Assembly: GCA_016197405.1 (NCBI GenBank)
Contig: JACPVR010000030.1
Location: 1 to 64,000, forward strand
Length of the DNA stretch: 64,000 bases
From: Mycobacterium sp.
GTDB taxonomy: Bacteria; Actinomycetota; Actinomycetes; Mycobacteriales; Mycobacteriaceae
Reading direction: 5' to 3'
The translations under genes and the position numbers were made by a program. The notes below the pieces were generated by a model. The model was given only the letters and a program-made list of their open reading frames with translations, did no database searches and was not told where the DNA came from. Shown here one piece after another: positions 41,601-52,095 of this stretch (positions are counted from its first letter, which is position 1; every line of letters starts with the position of its first letter).

Positions 41601-42170
41601 GTGACCCATCAGGGCATCCGAGTGGCCGCCGCTGTCGCGCTGTGCGTGCTGGCTGGCGGCACACCAACCGCTGCCGCCGAACCCGGCGATGCCCTGCATC
41701 GGCTGGTCGACGTTGCGGCCCAACGGTTGTCGACGGCGGATCCGGTGGCGGCGTACAAGTGGATCAACGGTGGCCCGATCACCGATCCGGCCCGGGTCAC
41801 CCAGGTCCTCGACGCCGTCAGTGCGGACGCGGTGGGCCGCGGCATCAAGGCGCCGTACGTGCAACGGGTCTTCACCAAGCAGATCGATGCCACCGAGGGC
41901 ATCCAGTACACCCGATTCGCCCAGTGGAAGTTCGATCCGGCGCTGGCGCCCACCACCGCCCCGGATCTGTCTGAATCACGTTCTGCGATCGACGGATACA
42001 ACCAGACCATGGTCGATGAGATTGCGCTGCACTGGGACTCGCTGAGTGGCCCGCAGTGCCGTTCGGATGTGGACGAGGCGGTGGCCACGGTCATCGCCGA
42101 ACGCACCCTCGATCCGCTCTACCAGCAGGCGCTGACGGCGGCGACGAGTTCCTACTGCGACACTATTTGA
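41601..42170 (+). CDS. Secreted chorismate mutase (AroQ-gamma type)
   Basis: A 189-residue protein resembling Rv1885c, the exported dimeric chorismate mutase of M. tuberculosis. A signal peptide of about 26 residues ends at AAA-EP. The helical core has ADPVAAYKWINGGPI, RVFTKQIDATEGIQYTRFAQWK and DLSESRSAIDGYNQTM, which include the family's active-site Arg/Lys/Glu positions. Two Cys (GPQCRSD, SYCDTI) fit the known stabilising disulfide. The GTG start follows GAGGAGATGAC. Why prephenate should be formed outside the membrane is unexplained in the family. Confidence 0.88.
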   Translation: MTHQGIRVAAAVALCVLAGGTPTAAAEPGDALHRLVDVAAQRLSTADPVAAYKWINGGPITDPARVTQVLDAVSADAVGRGIKAPYVQRVFTKQIDATEGIQYTRFAQWKFDPALAPTTAPDLSESRSAIDGYNQTMVDEIALHWDSLSGPQCRSDVDEAVATVIAERTLDPLYQQALTAATSSYCDTI

Positions 42171-43026
42171 GCAGCTTGGACATCCGTCGGTCGGCGAGAA
42201 CCTTGCCGCCGGTCTGACAGGTCGCGCAATATTGGAAAGACTTGTCGGCGAACGACACTTCCCGGACGATGTCACCGCACACCGGGCACGGTAATCCGGT
42301 GCGGGCATGCACGCGCAGTCCGGACCGCTTCTCGCCCTTCAAGGTTGCCGCTTTCTGTCCGACGGACCTGCTGACGGCATCGGTGAGCACCGTGATCATC
42401 GCGTCGTGCAGTGCCGAGAGCTGGGCGGCGGTGAGCTTGCCCGCGGTGGCGAACGGCGAGAGCTTTGCGACGTGCAGGATCTCGTCACTGTAGGCGTTGC
42501 CGATACCGGCGATGACCTTCTGGTCGGTGATGACGGTCTTGATCCGGCCGGTGTTACCGCGTAGCACCGCAGCCAGGGCGTCGGGGTCCAGGGACAGCGC
42601 GTCGGGGCCCAGAGTGGCGATACCGGGCACCTTTTCGGGATCGTCGACCAGCCACACCGCAAGCCGCTTCTGGGTACCGGCCTCGGTGAGGTCGAAGCCA
42701 GGGGCTTCGCCGGGCGGGCCGAGATGCACCCGGAGCGCGATCGGCCCCTTACCGGGTTTGAGCGGCACACCCGAGAGCTTGTCCGACCAGCGCAGCCAGC
42801 CGGCTCGCGACAGGTGGGTTATCAGGTGCAGATCGCCGACGTCGAGGCCCAGGTACTTACCCCAGCGGCTGGCGCCGGTCACGGTCTGGCCGTGCAGGAC
42901 GCTCAGCGGCGGGTCGAAGGTCTTGAGCACCGAGAGTGCCGCGACATCGATGCGGCCGACCGGTAGCCCGACGGCATGCTGGCGCAGGTAGTCGGCCAGC
43001 GCTTCGACCTCGGGGAGTTCAGGCAT
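42163..43026 (-). CDS. Fpg/Nei-family DNA glycosylase
   Basis: A 287-residue base-excision glycosylase/AP lyase beginning MPELPEVEALADYL, with the catalytic Pro2 and Glu3. The helix-two-turn-helix (ITDQKVIAGIGNAYSDEIL, around 180) and the C-terminal zinc finger (CPVCG ... YCATCQ) are complete. It removes oxidised bases. It relates to Rv0944, which is a shortened gene in M. tuberculosis; here the full length is present. Its stop overlaps the convergent secreted chorismate mutase by eight bases. Confidence 0.9.
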   Translation of the reverse strand: MPELPEVEALADYLRQHAVGLPVGRIDVAALSVLKTFDPPLSVLHGQTVTGASRWGKYLGLDVGDLHLITHLSRAGWLRWSDKLSGVPLKPGKGPIALRVHLGPPGEAPGFDLTEAGTQKRLAVWLVDDPEKVPGIATLGPDALSLDPDALAAVLRGNTGRIKTVITDQKVIAGIGNAYSDEILHVAKLSPFATAGKLTAAQLSALHDAMITVLTDAVSRSVGQKAATLKGEKRSGLRVHARTGLPCPVCGDIVREVSFADKSFQYCATCQTGGKVLADRRMSKLLK

Positions 43027-43030
43027 GCAT

Positions 43031-43771
43031 TCAGTGTGCCGAGCGAAGCAGATAGGTGTCCATGATCCAGCCGTGCCGGGCGCGCGCGTGCGCCCGCAGC
43101 GCGGCGATATCGTCGCCCACCTCACCCACGGTGCCCGCTACCAGCAGTTCGTCCGGCGTGCCCAGATAGGCGCCCCACCAGATGCGGGTCGACGGCGGGC
43201 AGGCCAGAAACGAGCATTCCGCGTCGAGCATCACCACCGCGGTGCCGTCCAGGCTGGCGGAGCGCAGTTGACGCCCGGTGGTGATCAGGACCGGCTCGCC
43301 GACGTCGTTGAGTGGTATCCGATGCCGGGCGGTCAGTGCCTGGATGGCGGTGATGCCGGGGATGACGTCGTAGTCGATGTCGATATGCCCGCTCACCAGT
43401 TCCAGGATGCGCAGCGTGCTGTCGTAGAGCGAGGGATCACCCCAGGCCAAGAAGGCGCCGACACCGTCGGGGCCGAGTTCGGTCTCGATCGCGCGGGCCC
43501 AGATCTGGGCGCGCGCGTCGTGCCAGTCGGCCACCGCCTGCAAGTAGTCGCCGTCGGCGGCCCGTTTGGGGTCGGCCAGCTCGACGAATCGGTAGTCCGG
43601 CTTTTCGATGAACCGTCGGCAGATCTCGCGCCGCAATCCGACGAGGTCACTTTTGGCCGCGCCCTTGTCCATGGCGAAGAAGACCTCGGTGTCGTTGAGC
43701 GCCGTGATCGCCTGAGCGGTGACGTAATCGGGATCGCCGGCCCCGATACCGATGACGTGGATGGACCGCAT
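43031..43771 (-). CDS. cobF: Precorrin-6A synthase (deacetylating) CobF
   Basis: A 246-residue SAM-dependent methyltransferase of the tetrapyrrole methylase fold, methylating C1 of precorrin-5 with loss of acetate in aerobic cobalamin synthesis. MRSIHVIGIGAGDPDYVT is the SAM-binding start; FLAWGDPSLYDS and DVIPGITAIQALTA are diagnostic. M. tuberculosis is known to have lost cobF. It stands alone, four bases from the glycosylase gene, away from other cob genes. A 7-base inverted repeat (43787-43804) lies in its leader. Confidence 0.92.
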   Translation of the reverse strand: MRSIHVIGIGAGDPDYVTAQAITALNDTEVFFAMDKGAAKSDLVGLRREICRRFIEKPDYRFVELADPKRAADGDYLQAVADWHDARAQIWARAIETELGPDGVGAFLAWGDPSLYDSTLRILELVSGHIDIDYDVIPGITAIQALTARHRIPLNDVGEPVLITTGRQLRSASLDGTAVVMLDAECSFLACPPSTRIWWGAYLGTPDELLVAGTVGEVGDDIAALRAHARARHGWIMDTYLLRSAH

Positions 43772-43831
43772 CGGAGAAGACTAGCGAGTGCCCGTCGGGG
43801 CACTGCCGGAAAGTATCCGGTACCGCGGGTA

Positions 43832-43860
43832 TTGACATTGGCCAATGGCAGCTTTACGTT
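43832..43860 (+). promoter_or_regulatory. Promoter with palindromic operator in the spacer
   Basis: TTGACA (43832-43837), a 17-base spacer and TACGTT (43855-43860) make a near-consensus promoter for the AurF-like gene. The perfect palindrome CATTGGCCAATG (43836-43847) sits between the two boxes, an ideal repressor position. A looser inverted pair (CGTTC ... GAACG) follows at about 43857-43874. Confidence 0.7.
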
Positions 43861-43896
43861 CACTGTCACGAACGTCAATGAAGGGACGCCGCCCGG

Positions 43897-44820
43897 ATGA
43901 CTCTGTCGCTGTCACCATCTGACGCACCCGGCTCCGCCGCGGGCCCAACCCGTGAGGAGTTCGCCGAGCGGTTGTTGCGAGGCTCGGTCAAAAAGTCCTA
44001 CGAACCCGTCGTCGACATCGACTGGGACGCCCCCCTGGTTCCCGACAAGTTCTTCCTTCCACCATCGGTCGTCACGCTGTACGGCACCGAACAGTGGGAT
44101 GCGATGACGCGCGAGCAGCAGATCGAACTGTCGCGTCAGGAATTGGTGAACATCCTGTCTGCGGGCATCTGGTTCGAGAACATCCTCAACCAGGCCCTGC
44201 TGCGCGATCTGATGCACAAGAATCCCACCGCGAGCAGCACCCATTACGCGCTCACCGAACTGGGCGACGAGACCAGGCACATGGTGATGTTCGGCAAGAC
44301 CATCGCCCGCGTCGACGGAATACCGGTACGTCCCAAGCTTTTCCAGCGCATCATCATCAACGCATTGCCGTTCACCTTCCGCGGCAGCGTGCTGTGGACG
44401 GCGGCACTGGTGGGCGAGGAGATCTTCGATGCGCTACAGCGCCAGATCATGGAAGACGATGATCTGCAGCCGATAGTGCGGCGGCTCATGCGTATTCACG
44501 TCACCGAGGAGGCGCGGCACATCCAGTTCGCCCGCGACGGGTTGCGCAAGCAGGTGCCGACGATGCCGCGTTACCGCAGGATGCTGCTGGCCAACCTGCA
44601 CGGGGCCGGTGGGCCGTTTTACCGGATGCTCTTCACATTGCCGGTGCAGTACAGCCGGACCGGACTGCCGGGCCGCGAGTCCACGCGCGTGGCGCGCGCC
44701 AACCCGCACTTCCAGCAGATGTGCGTGACGTCGTTCGAGTCGCTGGCCGCATTCTTCGAGGAGACCGGCCTGATGGGCCGGCTGGGCCGGCGGATGTGGC
44801 GGCGGGCCGGATTCCTGTGA
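43897..44820 (+). CDS. AurF-like diiron oxygenase
   Basis: A 307-residue ferritin-like diiron protein similar to the p-aminobenzoate N-oxygenase AurF family. Iron-ligand motifs are visible as ELGDETRH (around 123-130), VGEEIFD and VTEEARHIQFAR. Such proteins oxidise amines or lipids; the substrate here is unknown. A strong regulated promoter precedes it and a DUF4873 gene overlaps its stop (GTGA). Several paralogues usually occur per mycobacterial genome. Confidence 0.8.
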   Translation: MTLSLSPSDAPGSAAGPTREEFAERLLRGSVKKSYEPVVDIDWDAPLVPDKFFLPPSVVTLYGTEQWDAMTREQQIELSRQELVNILSAGIWFENILNQALLRDLMHKNPTASSTHYALTELGDETRHMVMFGKTIARVDGIPVRPKLFQRIIINALPFTFRGSVLWTAALVGEEIFDALQRQIMEDDDLQPIVRRLMRIHVTEEARHIQFARDGLRKQVPTMPRYRRMLLANLHGAGGPFYRMLFTLPVQYSRTGLPGRESTRVARANPHFQQMCVTSFESLAAFFEETGLMGRLGRRMWRRAGFL

Positions 44821-45434
44821 GCGTCTTCGTCATTCGTGACGGCGGCGCCACCACCCGATTCGACATCGAGACCGACACCTGGACCGTCACCACCGCCGAC
44901 GGCCACACCGAGACCGCGCGTGTTCTGCTCGACACCCGGCCCTCGGGTGACGGCATCATCGCGGTGCACGGACTGCCCAACTATTTCCGCATCCCGGGGC
45001 CTGATACCCCGCGCCAACGGGCCTATGTGGACCGGTGCCTGGATCTGCTGGACCGCAGTGGTGCCGGCCGCATCGAAGCCCGGTCGCGCATCGTGTGGCG
45101 GCGCTGGGGGCCACACCCGGTGGCGGGCCGGTTCTATCTGACCGGTTCGGCACCGCACGCCGACGACCTCTACGACGGTCCGGCGACGGTGACCCTGCCG
45201 GCAGGCGACGTCGAAGTGCGGGCGCGGTTGACCGGGCACCTGACCGCGATCGACGGTCAGTACCACTGGCGCGGAACCTTGAGCGGAAGCCTCACCGACG
45301 ATGTGCTCAAGGGCCGCAACGCCGTCGCGTTGACGATCGGCGGTCAGCAGGTCAGCGCCCGGTTCGCCGAGCGCACCCCGTGGGGTGGCTACACCGTCAC
45401 CGGTGTCGGGGTGCCGCCGTATCAGCTCACCTGA
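44817..45434 (+). CDS. DUF4873-domain protein
   Basis: A 205-residue soluble protein. The C-terminal half (about 110-200) has the DUF4873 hallmarks DDLYDGPATVTL and LTAIDGQYHWRGTL. This domain is often fused to or encoded beside flavin or diiron monooxygenases. The GTG start overlaps the AurF-like stop by four bases, so the pair is cotranslated and probably works together. The N-terminal 100 residues have no family I know. It converges on the MFS gene with eight overlapping bases. Confidence 0.72.
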   Translation: MSVFVIRDGGATTRFDIETDTWTVTTADGHTETARVLLDTRPSGDGIIAVHGLPNYFRIPGPDTPRQRAYVDRCLDLLDRSGAGRIEARSRIVWRRWGPHPVAGRFYLTGSAPHADDLYDGPATVTLPAGDVEVRARLTGHLTAIDGQYHWRGTLSGSLTDDVLKGRNAVALTIGGQQVSARFAERTPWGGYTVTGVGVPPYQLT

Positions 45435-46605
45435 CTCGACGCAGCGCCGATCCGCCGATCAGCGCGACGGCGAACACCGCGCCGACAAGACCCGAGATCA
45501 GCAGGGGCAGTTGGCCGTCGGCACCCCACAGCAGGCCGGCCCAGACCCCGGCCACGAGCACGGCCAGGCCGCTGAATCCCTGGAACACACCTTGGGCGCT
45601 GGACTGTAGCTCCGATCCCACCAGCGTCGAGATCCACGCTTTGCCGACACCGTCGGTGCACGCCGTGAAGATTCCGTACATACCGATCAGCACCCAAGCG
45701 GTCAGGGTGGTGGTGGTCAGTGCCAAGCCGATGTAGCCGATTGCGAAGAATGCCAACCCGATTCCGAAAACCACCGGACGCGCAACACGGTCGGCAAGTA
45801 TTCCCGCGGGATAGCTCGCCGCGGCATAGACCACGTTGTAGCCCACATAAGCCAGGATCACCTCGGCGACCGAGAAGCCGATGTCGTTGAGCCGCAACAA
45901 GAGCAGTGCGTCCGGAAAATTGACCACGCCGAACGCCACCACCAGCGCCGTCACCCGCCAGTAGCGCGCCGGCAATCGGCGGACACCGTCGAGCACGGGC
46001 CGGCGTTCCCGCCGCACCGCGGAGCGGGTTTCGCGGACGAACAACACCAGGGCGACACTGCATACCGCGGGGATGATCGCGACGTAGAGCAGCGGTGCGA
46101 TCTGATGGTCGAGTAGTTCGTAGCCGAGCAGACCCAGCAGCGGGCCCAGCACCGCACCGAGGGTGTCCATGGAGCGGTGGAAACCGAATACCCGCCCGCG
46201 TGATTCCGCCGCGACACCGTCGACCAGCAGCGCATCGCGGGGCGCCCCCCGAATGCCCTTGCCGAGGCGATCGACCACCCGCCCAACCAGGACAGCGGGC
46301 CAGGCAGCGCCCACCGCGATGATCACCTTGCCCAGCGCGGCCATACCGTATCCGGTGGCGATCAGGGGTCGCTTGGCGAACCGGTCACCGAGCGGGCCGG
46401 CGGCGAGCTTGGTCAACGAGGCGGCACCTTCGGCTGCCCCTTCGACGGCCCCGACCACCGACGGTGGTGCACCGAGGACGACGGTCAGGTAGATCGGCAG
46501 CAGCGGATAGAGCAGCTCACTGGCGGCGTCCTGCAGAAACGAGACCGCCGAGAGCACCTTGACGTTGCGAGTCAGCCAACCTTCGGTGCCGGATGCGTCG
46601 CTCAC
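45427..46605 (-). CDS. Major facilitator superfamily transporter
   Basis: A 392-residue permease with about twelve membrane segments and the cytoplasmic loop motif GPLGDRFAKRPLIATG after helix 2, plus GILADRVARPVVFG in the second half. The likely start is GTG 46605, directly beside the BlaI-type palindrome, and the transcript may be leaderless. Substrate unknown; drug or metabolite export is plausible from family and operator type. Confidence 0.82.
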   Translation of the reverse strand: MSDASGTEGWLTRNVKVLSAVSFLQDAASELLYPLLPIYLTVVLGAPPSVVGAVEGAAEGAASLTKLAAGPLGDRFAKRPLIATGYGMAALGKVIIAVGAAWPAVLVGRVVDRLGKGIRGAPRDALLVDGVAAESRGRVFGFHRSMDTLGAVLGPLLGLLGYELLDHQIAPLLYVAIIPAVCSVALVLFVRETRSAVRRERRPVLDGVRRLPARYWRVTALVVAFGVVNFPDALLLLRLNDIGFSVAEVILAYVGYNVVYAAASYPAGILADRVARPVVFGIGLAFFAIGYIGLALTTTTLTAWVLIGMYGIFTACTDGVGKAWISTLVGSELQSSAQGVFQGFSGLAVLVAGVWAGLLWGADGQLPLLISGLVGAVFAVALIGGSALRRVR

Positions 46606-46614
46606 AGGTTCTAT

Positions 46615-46633
46615 TACTACATGATATGTAGTA
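46615..46633. promoter_or_regulatory. BlaI/MecI-type palindromic operator
   Basis: TACTACATGATATGTAGTA has perfect 8-base arms (TACTACAT/ATGTAGTA) around GAT. TACA/TGTA cores with this symmetry are typical of BlaI/CopY-family repressors, one of which is encoded 1.5 kb away (48080-48454). It lies between the divergent MFS and DUF2231 genes and overlaps likely -10 elements of both. Confidence 0.7.
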
Positions 46634-46686
46634 TCTGGCTTCGACCAACCATCTCGCGGTGGCAACCGATCGAACAGGAGAACCGC

Positions 46687-47178
46687 GTGTCCACCTTCAA
46701 CGGACTTCCCGCTCATGCGCTACTCGTCCACCTGATCGTGGTCCTGGCACCACTGACGGCACTACTGGCCATCACGTGTGCGGTATGGCCGGCGGCGCGG
46801 CAACGGCTGACCTGGCTCGTGCTCGCGCTGGCCGTGATCACCACCGTGGCGACCCCGCTGACCACCGAGGCGGGCGAATGGCTGGAGCACCGGGTGGGCG
46901 GCACACCGCAGTTGGAGGCCCACGCCGAACTCGGCGACACCATGATCTACTTCGCGCTGGCTCTTCTCATCGGCGCGATCCTGCTGGCGGTACTGCACGT
47001 GCGCGAATCCCGGGGCAAGGCGGTCAAACCGATCGCTGCGGTGGTGATCGCCGCTTTCATCATCGTGGCCGCCGTGTCGACGACGGTGCAGGTCTACCGG
47101 ATCGGTGATTCCGGCGCGCAGTCGGTATGGGGTGGCGAAGTGTCGGCGGCCGACAGCGGAGGCGGCGACGGCGACTGA
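46687..47178 (+). CDS. DUF2231-type membrane protein
   Basis: A 163-residue protein with four membrane segments (about 12-32, 36-54, 80-100 and 112-132). The opening STFNGLPAHALLVHLIVVLAPL matches the DUF2231 pattern of a conserved His in the first helix region. A hydrophilic Gly/Asp-rich C-terminus follows. GTG 46687 follows GGAG. Function unknown; relatives are linked to redox or heme proteins. The BlaI-type operator lies in its promoter. Confidence 0.75.
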   Translation: MSTFNGLPAHALLVHLIVVLAPLTALLAITCAVWPAARQRLTWLVLALAVITTVATPLTTEAGEWLEHRVGGTPQLEAHAELGDTMIYFALALLIGAILLAVLHVRESRGKAVKPIAAVVIAAFIIVAAVSTTVQVYRIGDSGAQSVWGGEVSAADSGGGDGD

Positions 47179-47183
47179 TCTCC

Positions 47184-48083
47184 TCAGCCGATGAGTGCGC
47201 TCATCGGCTCACCGGGTTCGGGGACCAGGCGGTCTTGTGCGACATCGGCCAGCTCGCAGCAGTTTGCGATGAGCGCAAGCACCAGGCAGCCCGCCGCCAA
47301 CAGTGTGGATGCGCGCTGGCGGCCGGGCTGCGGCGCCTGCAGCGCGCGGATACGTCGCACCGCATCGCCTTGCACGCCAACGATTCCCAGGGCGGCCATG
47401 CTCCGAGCCGGACCGCACAACACCGCGGCACGGGCCACCGCCAGGGCCGCGGTCTGACGATCGTGGCGGGCCGCTGATTCATCGGCATCGCGCTCGACGG
47501 CGAACCGCACCGCCGGGCACCACGGTCGCAGCAGCGGATTGACGCACGCGGCCAGTTCGACCAGCTGGGTGTAGAGGTGGTGTCGGCCGCGGATGTGCGC
47601 ACGCTCATGACTGACGACGGCCGCCAGCTCCGACGGCGGAAGCGCGGCCGCCAACGCGGTGGTGATGACCACCACGCCGCGACGGCCGGGCACCGCGAAA
47701 GCATCGACGGTGGCGTCGTCGACAACCAGCACGTCGTCACCGAACTCGGTCGACGGCATTGCGCTGCAACGATATATCCGCGCCGCGCGGATCCTTCCGG
47801 CGATCCGCCAACCGTGCAGACCGGCCCGTGACCAACCGATCAGGAGCCAGGTCGCGAGCGCGGCCGCCAGCACACCACCGGGCAACGAGCGGGTGACAGC
47901 AGCAGCCACTGCGGCGGCCAACGCCGACGCCGATGTGGACAGCGCGAAGGCGATCGATGTCGCCGCGAGCGCACGCACCTGCCAGCGCGGTGTGAACAGT
48001 GCGGCAATGGGCTCCAGCCGAGCGGTGACGACCACCGCCACGATCCAGGAGGCCGACAGCGCCACCGCCAGCATCACCGTCAC
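47184..48083 (-). CDS. M56-family (BlaR-like) membrane metallopeptidase
   Basis: A 299-residue membrane protease. Zinc motif HERAH (His159, Glu160, His163) follows three hydrophobic segments in the first 90 residues; one more lies near the C-terminus (about 273-290). The extracellular penicillin-sensor domain of BlaR1 is absent (BlaR1 is about twice as long), so the signal is probably not a beta-lactam, or is sensed by the membrane part. The GTG start overlaps the blaI-like stop (GTGA). By analogy it would cleave or trigger loss of the repressor. Confidence 0.82.
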   Translation of the reverse strand: MTVMLAVALSASWIVAVVVTARLEPIAALFTPRWQVRALAATSIAFALSTSASALAAAVAAAVTRSLPGGVLAAALATWLLIGWSRAGLHGWRIAGRIRAARIYRCSAMPSTEFGDDVLVVDDATVDAFAVPGRRGVVVITTALAAALPPSELAAVVSHERAHIRGRHHLYTQLVELAACVNPLLRPWCPAVRFAVERDADESAARHDRQTAALAVARAAVLCGPARSMAALGIVGVQGDAVRRIRALQAPQPGRQRASTLLAAGCLVLALIANCCELADVAQDRLVPEPGEPMSALIG

Positions 48084-48454
48084 TGGCGTCGCTCGTCGTC
48101 GGACTTGGCGAGAAGTTTCAACAGCAGCGCCTCGTCCTCCGGGCCGAGGGCGGCGACGAAGTTCGTCAGTACGTCGGCGCGTTCCTGGCGGCTGTCCAGT
48201 TCGCGCCGCATCCGCAGGGCCGCTTGCAGCGCCGGCAGTTCGTCGGCGGCGGCGGCCAGGCTGTAGGTGTGCGACCGGCCGAGCTTCTCCCGCTTGACCA
48301 GTCCTTTCCGGGTGAGACGCACCAGCGCCGTCATAACGGTGGTGTGCGCGCGGTCTGCGCCGAGCGCCAAGCGCACCTCGGCAACGCTCATCGCCGCACC
48401 GGTGCCCAGCACACCGATGACCGCATCTTCGAGACCACCAGGTTCTCTGCGCAC
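48080..48454 (-). CDS. BlaI/CopY-family transcriptional repressor
   Basis: A 124-residue winged-helix repressor (GGLEDAVIGVLGTGAAMSVAEVRLAL, with the recognition region AHTTVMTALVRLTRKGLV). The GTG start at 48454 follows GGGAGG. It forms an overlapping pair with the M56 peptidase. The palindrome at 46615-46633 is its probable operator. No comparable site is seen just upstream of this gene, so autoregulation is not evident. Confidence 0.85.
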   Translation of the reverse strand: MRREPGGLEDAVIGVLGTGAAMSVAEVRLALGADRAHTTVMTALVRLTRKGLVKREKLGRSHTYSLAAAADELPALQAALRMRRELDSRQERADVLTNFVAALGPEDEALLLKLLAKSDDERRQ

Positions 48455-48514
48455 CGTGAAACCTCCCGACGCCAAGGATAACGAGCAATTATGTCCGAGG
48501 ATGGCCCCAGAAAT

Positions 48515-48532
48515 TAGAACGTGTTCTAGTAT
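48515..48532 (+). promoter_or_regulatory. KstR-type operator overlapping a -10 element
   Basis: TAGAACGTGTTCTA (48515-48528) fits TnnAACnnGTTnnA exactly. TAGTAT (48527-48532) overlaps its end as a -10 box, and the ATG follows seven bases later, implying a leaderless transcript blocked by bound KstR. Confidence 0.82.
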
Positions 48533-48539
48533 CGCCGTC

Positions 48540-49415
48540 ATGCGGTTCACCTTTGCTGAAGCCATGACGGACCCGAAGTACTACATTCCGCTGGCGAAGG
48601 CCGCCGACGAGGCCGGCTATCACGCGATGACCATCCCGGACAGCGTCGCCTATCCCGAGGTGTCGGATTCGAAGTATCCCTACACCGAGGACGGCAACCG
48701 CGAGTTCCTCGACGGGAAGGCGTTCATCGAATCGTTCGCGTTGATCGGCGCCCTGTCAGCGGTCACCACGAACCTGCACTTCAACATCTTCGTGCTGAAG
48801 CTGCCGATCCGGCCACCCGCGCTGGTGGCCAAACAGGCCGGTTCGTTGGCGGCGATGTTCGACAACCGGCTGGGGCTCGGCGTCGGCACCAGCCCGTGGC
48901 CGGAGGACTACGAGATCATGGGCGTGCCGTTCGCCAAGCGCGGCAAGCGGATGGACGAGTGCATCGACGTGATCCGCGGACTCACCTCCGGCGACTACTT
49001 CGAGTACCACGGCGAGTTCTACGACATCCCGAGATTCAAGATGACACCGGCGCCCACCAAACCGGTGCCGATCCTGGTCGGCGGGCACGCCGATGCCGCG
49101 CTGCGCCGTGCCGCCCGCAACGACGGCTGGATGCACGGCGGCGGCGACCCGGCCGAACTCGACCCGCTGCTCAAGAAGCTGCAGCACTACCGCGAGACCG
49201 AGGAGCGGATCGGGCTCGCCGAGGAATTCGAGATCCACGTCATCTCGATCGACGGTTTCACGCTCGACGGCGTCAAGCGCCTCGAAGACAAGGGCGTCAC
49301 CGACGTCATCGTCGGCTTCCGGATTCCCTACATCATGGGCCAGGACACCGAGCCGCTGGAGAACAAGATCCGCAACCTGGAATGGTTCGCCGAGAACGTC
49401 ATCGCCAAGGTCTGA
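48540..49415 (+). CDS. LLM-class F420-dependent oxidoreductase (Rv0940c-like)
   Basis: A 291-residue luciferase-like TIM-barrel enzyme (MRFTFAEAMTDPKYY; LGLGVGTSPWPEDYEIMG; PVPILVGGHADAALRRAA). It matches Rv0940c. The exact KstR site over its promoter places it in the sterol-catabolism regulon, where F420 oxidoreductases are thought to reduce or oxidise ring-derived intermediates. The start is fixed by the leaderless arrangement. Confidence 0.87.
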   Translation: MRFTFAEAMTDPKYYIPLAKAADEAGYHAMTIPDSVAYPEVSDSKYPYTEDGNREFLDGKAFIESFALIGALSAVTTNLHFNIFVLKLPIRPPALVAKQAGSLAAMFDNRLGLGVGTSPWPEDYEIMGVPFAKRGKRMDECIDVIRGLTSGDYFEYHGEFYDIPRFKMTPAPTKPVPILVGGHADAALRRAARNDGWMHGGGDPAELDPLLKKLQHYRETEERIGLAEEFEIHVISIDGFTLDGVKRLEDKGVTDVIVGFRIPYIMGQDTEPLENKIRNLEWFAENVIAKV

Positions 49416-49469
49416 CCGCAGGCGGCAATGCCGCTGACGAATCCGAACCCCAGGTTGTACGGTGCCGTC

Positions 49470-51341
<1,872 letters not shown>

Positions 51342-51352
51342 CCGCCGCAGCC

Positions 51353-52069
51353 CTACTTCCAGGCGAAGACCGGCTGCTCCAACTCATCGACGCGGTCGGA
51401 ACGGCCCTCCAGCGCCAACCAACGCAGCTGTAACAACACAGCGCCGGTCGGCGCATGGATCAGGTCGTTGCCCAACGGGATCTGCACGACCGGCCGCGGG
51501 CTCTCCGGAATCGTGATGAAACGCGGTGAATCAGCGCGCTGCAGCTGATGCAGCCCTACCCGGTAGGCCGCCACCACCTCCTCGGGCGCGGGCCGCAGAT
51601 CCAGCCGGCCGCCACCCCAGATCACCACCGGCGTGATCACATAACCCGATCGGGTCGGGTAGTCGTCGAGCAGGCCCAGCACCGACGAATCCGGCAGTGC
51701 CACACCGACCTCCTCGTCGAGTTCTCGCAGTGCGGCCTGCACGACGGTCTCCCCCTCATCGATGCGCCCGCCCGGTAATGCCCACTGCGCGGCATGGGCA
51801 CGCAGCCGGGATGCTCTGCGGCACAGCAGAAAGGCGGCGCCACCGGACACGTCGACCATACGACCGTCGAGGTCGTCGGGAATGGGGCGGCCGTCGATCC
51901 AGTCGTCGACCGGTGCCGGATCGGTTCGATCCTCGCCGACCTCCGAATCGACCAGGACCACCGCGACCGCGGCATGCCGCTTGGTCGGGTCGACCACGGC
52001 GCGCCGGTCGTGGCCCGCCAGGTGCGTCCGGATCTGCTCCCGCAGCGCATCGTCGTAGCTGATCGTCAC
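51353..52069 (-). CDS. Nudix hydrolase
   Basis: A 238-residue protein with a complete Nudix box at residues 101-123 (GRIDEGETVV ... RELDEEVGV), which binds Mg and hydrolyses a nucleoside-diphosphate-linked compound. Length and the UPF0035-like context before the box recall CoA pyrophosphatases, but this is not certain. It converges with prpE, with eleven bases between stops. Confidence 0.83.
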   Translation of the reverse strand: MTISYDDALREQIRTHLAGHDRRAVVDPTKRHAAVAVVLVDSEVGEDRTDPAPVDDWIDGRPIPDDLDGRMVDVSGGAAFLLCRRASRLRAHAAQWALPGGRIDEGETVVQAALRELDEEVGVALPDSSVLGLLDDYPTRSGYVITPVVIWGGGRLDLRPAPEEVVAAYRVGLHQLQRADSPRFITIPESPRPVVQIPLGNDLIHAPTGAVLLQLRWLALEGRSDRVDELEQPVFAWK

Positions 52070-52095
52070 CGCTCGACCATACGACCCAACCGGAT

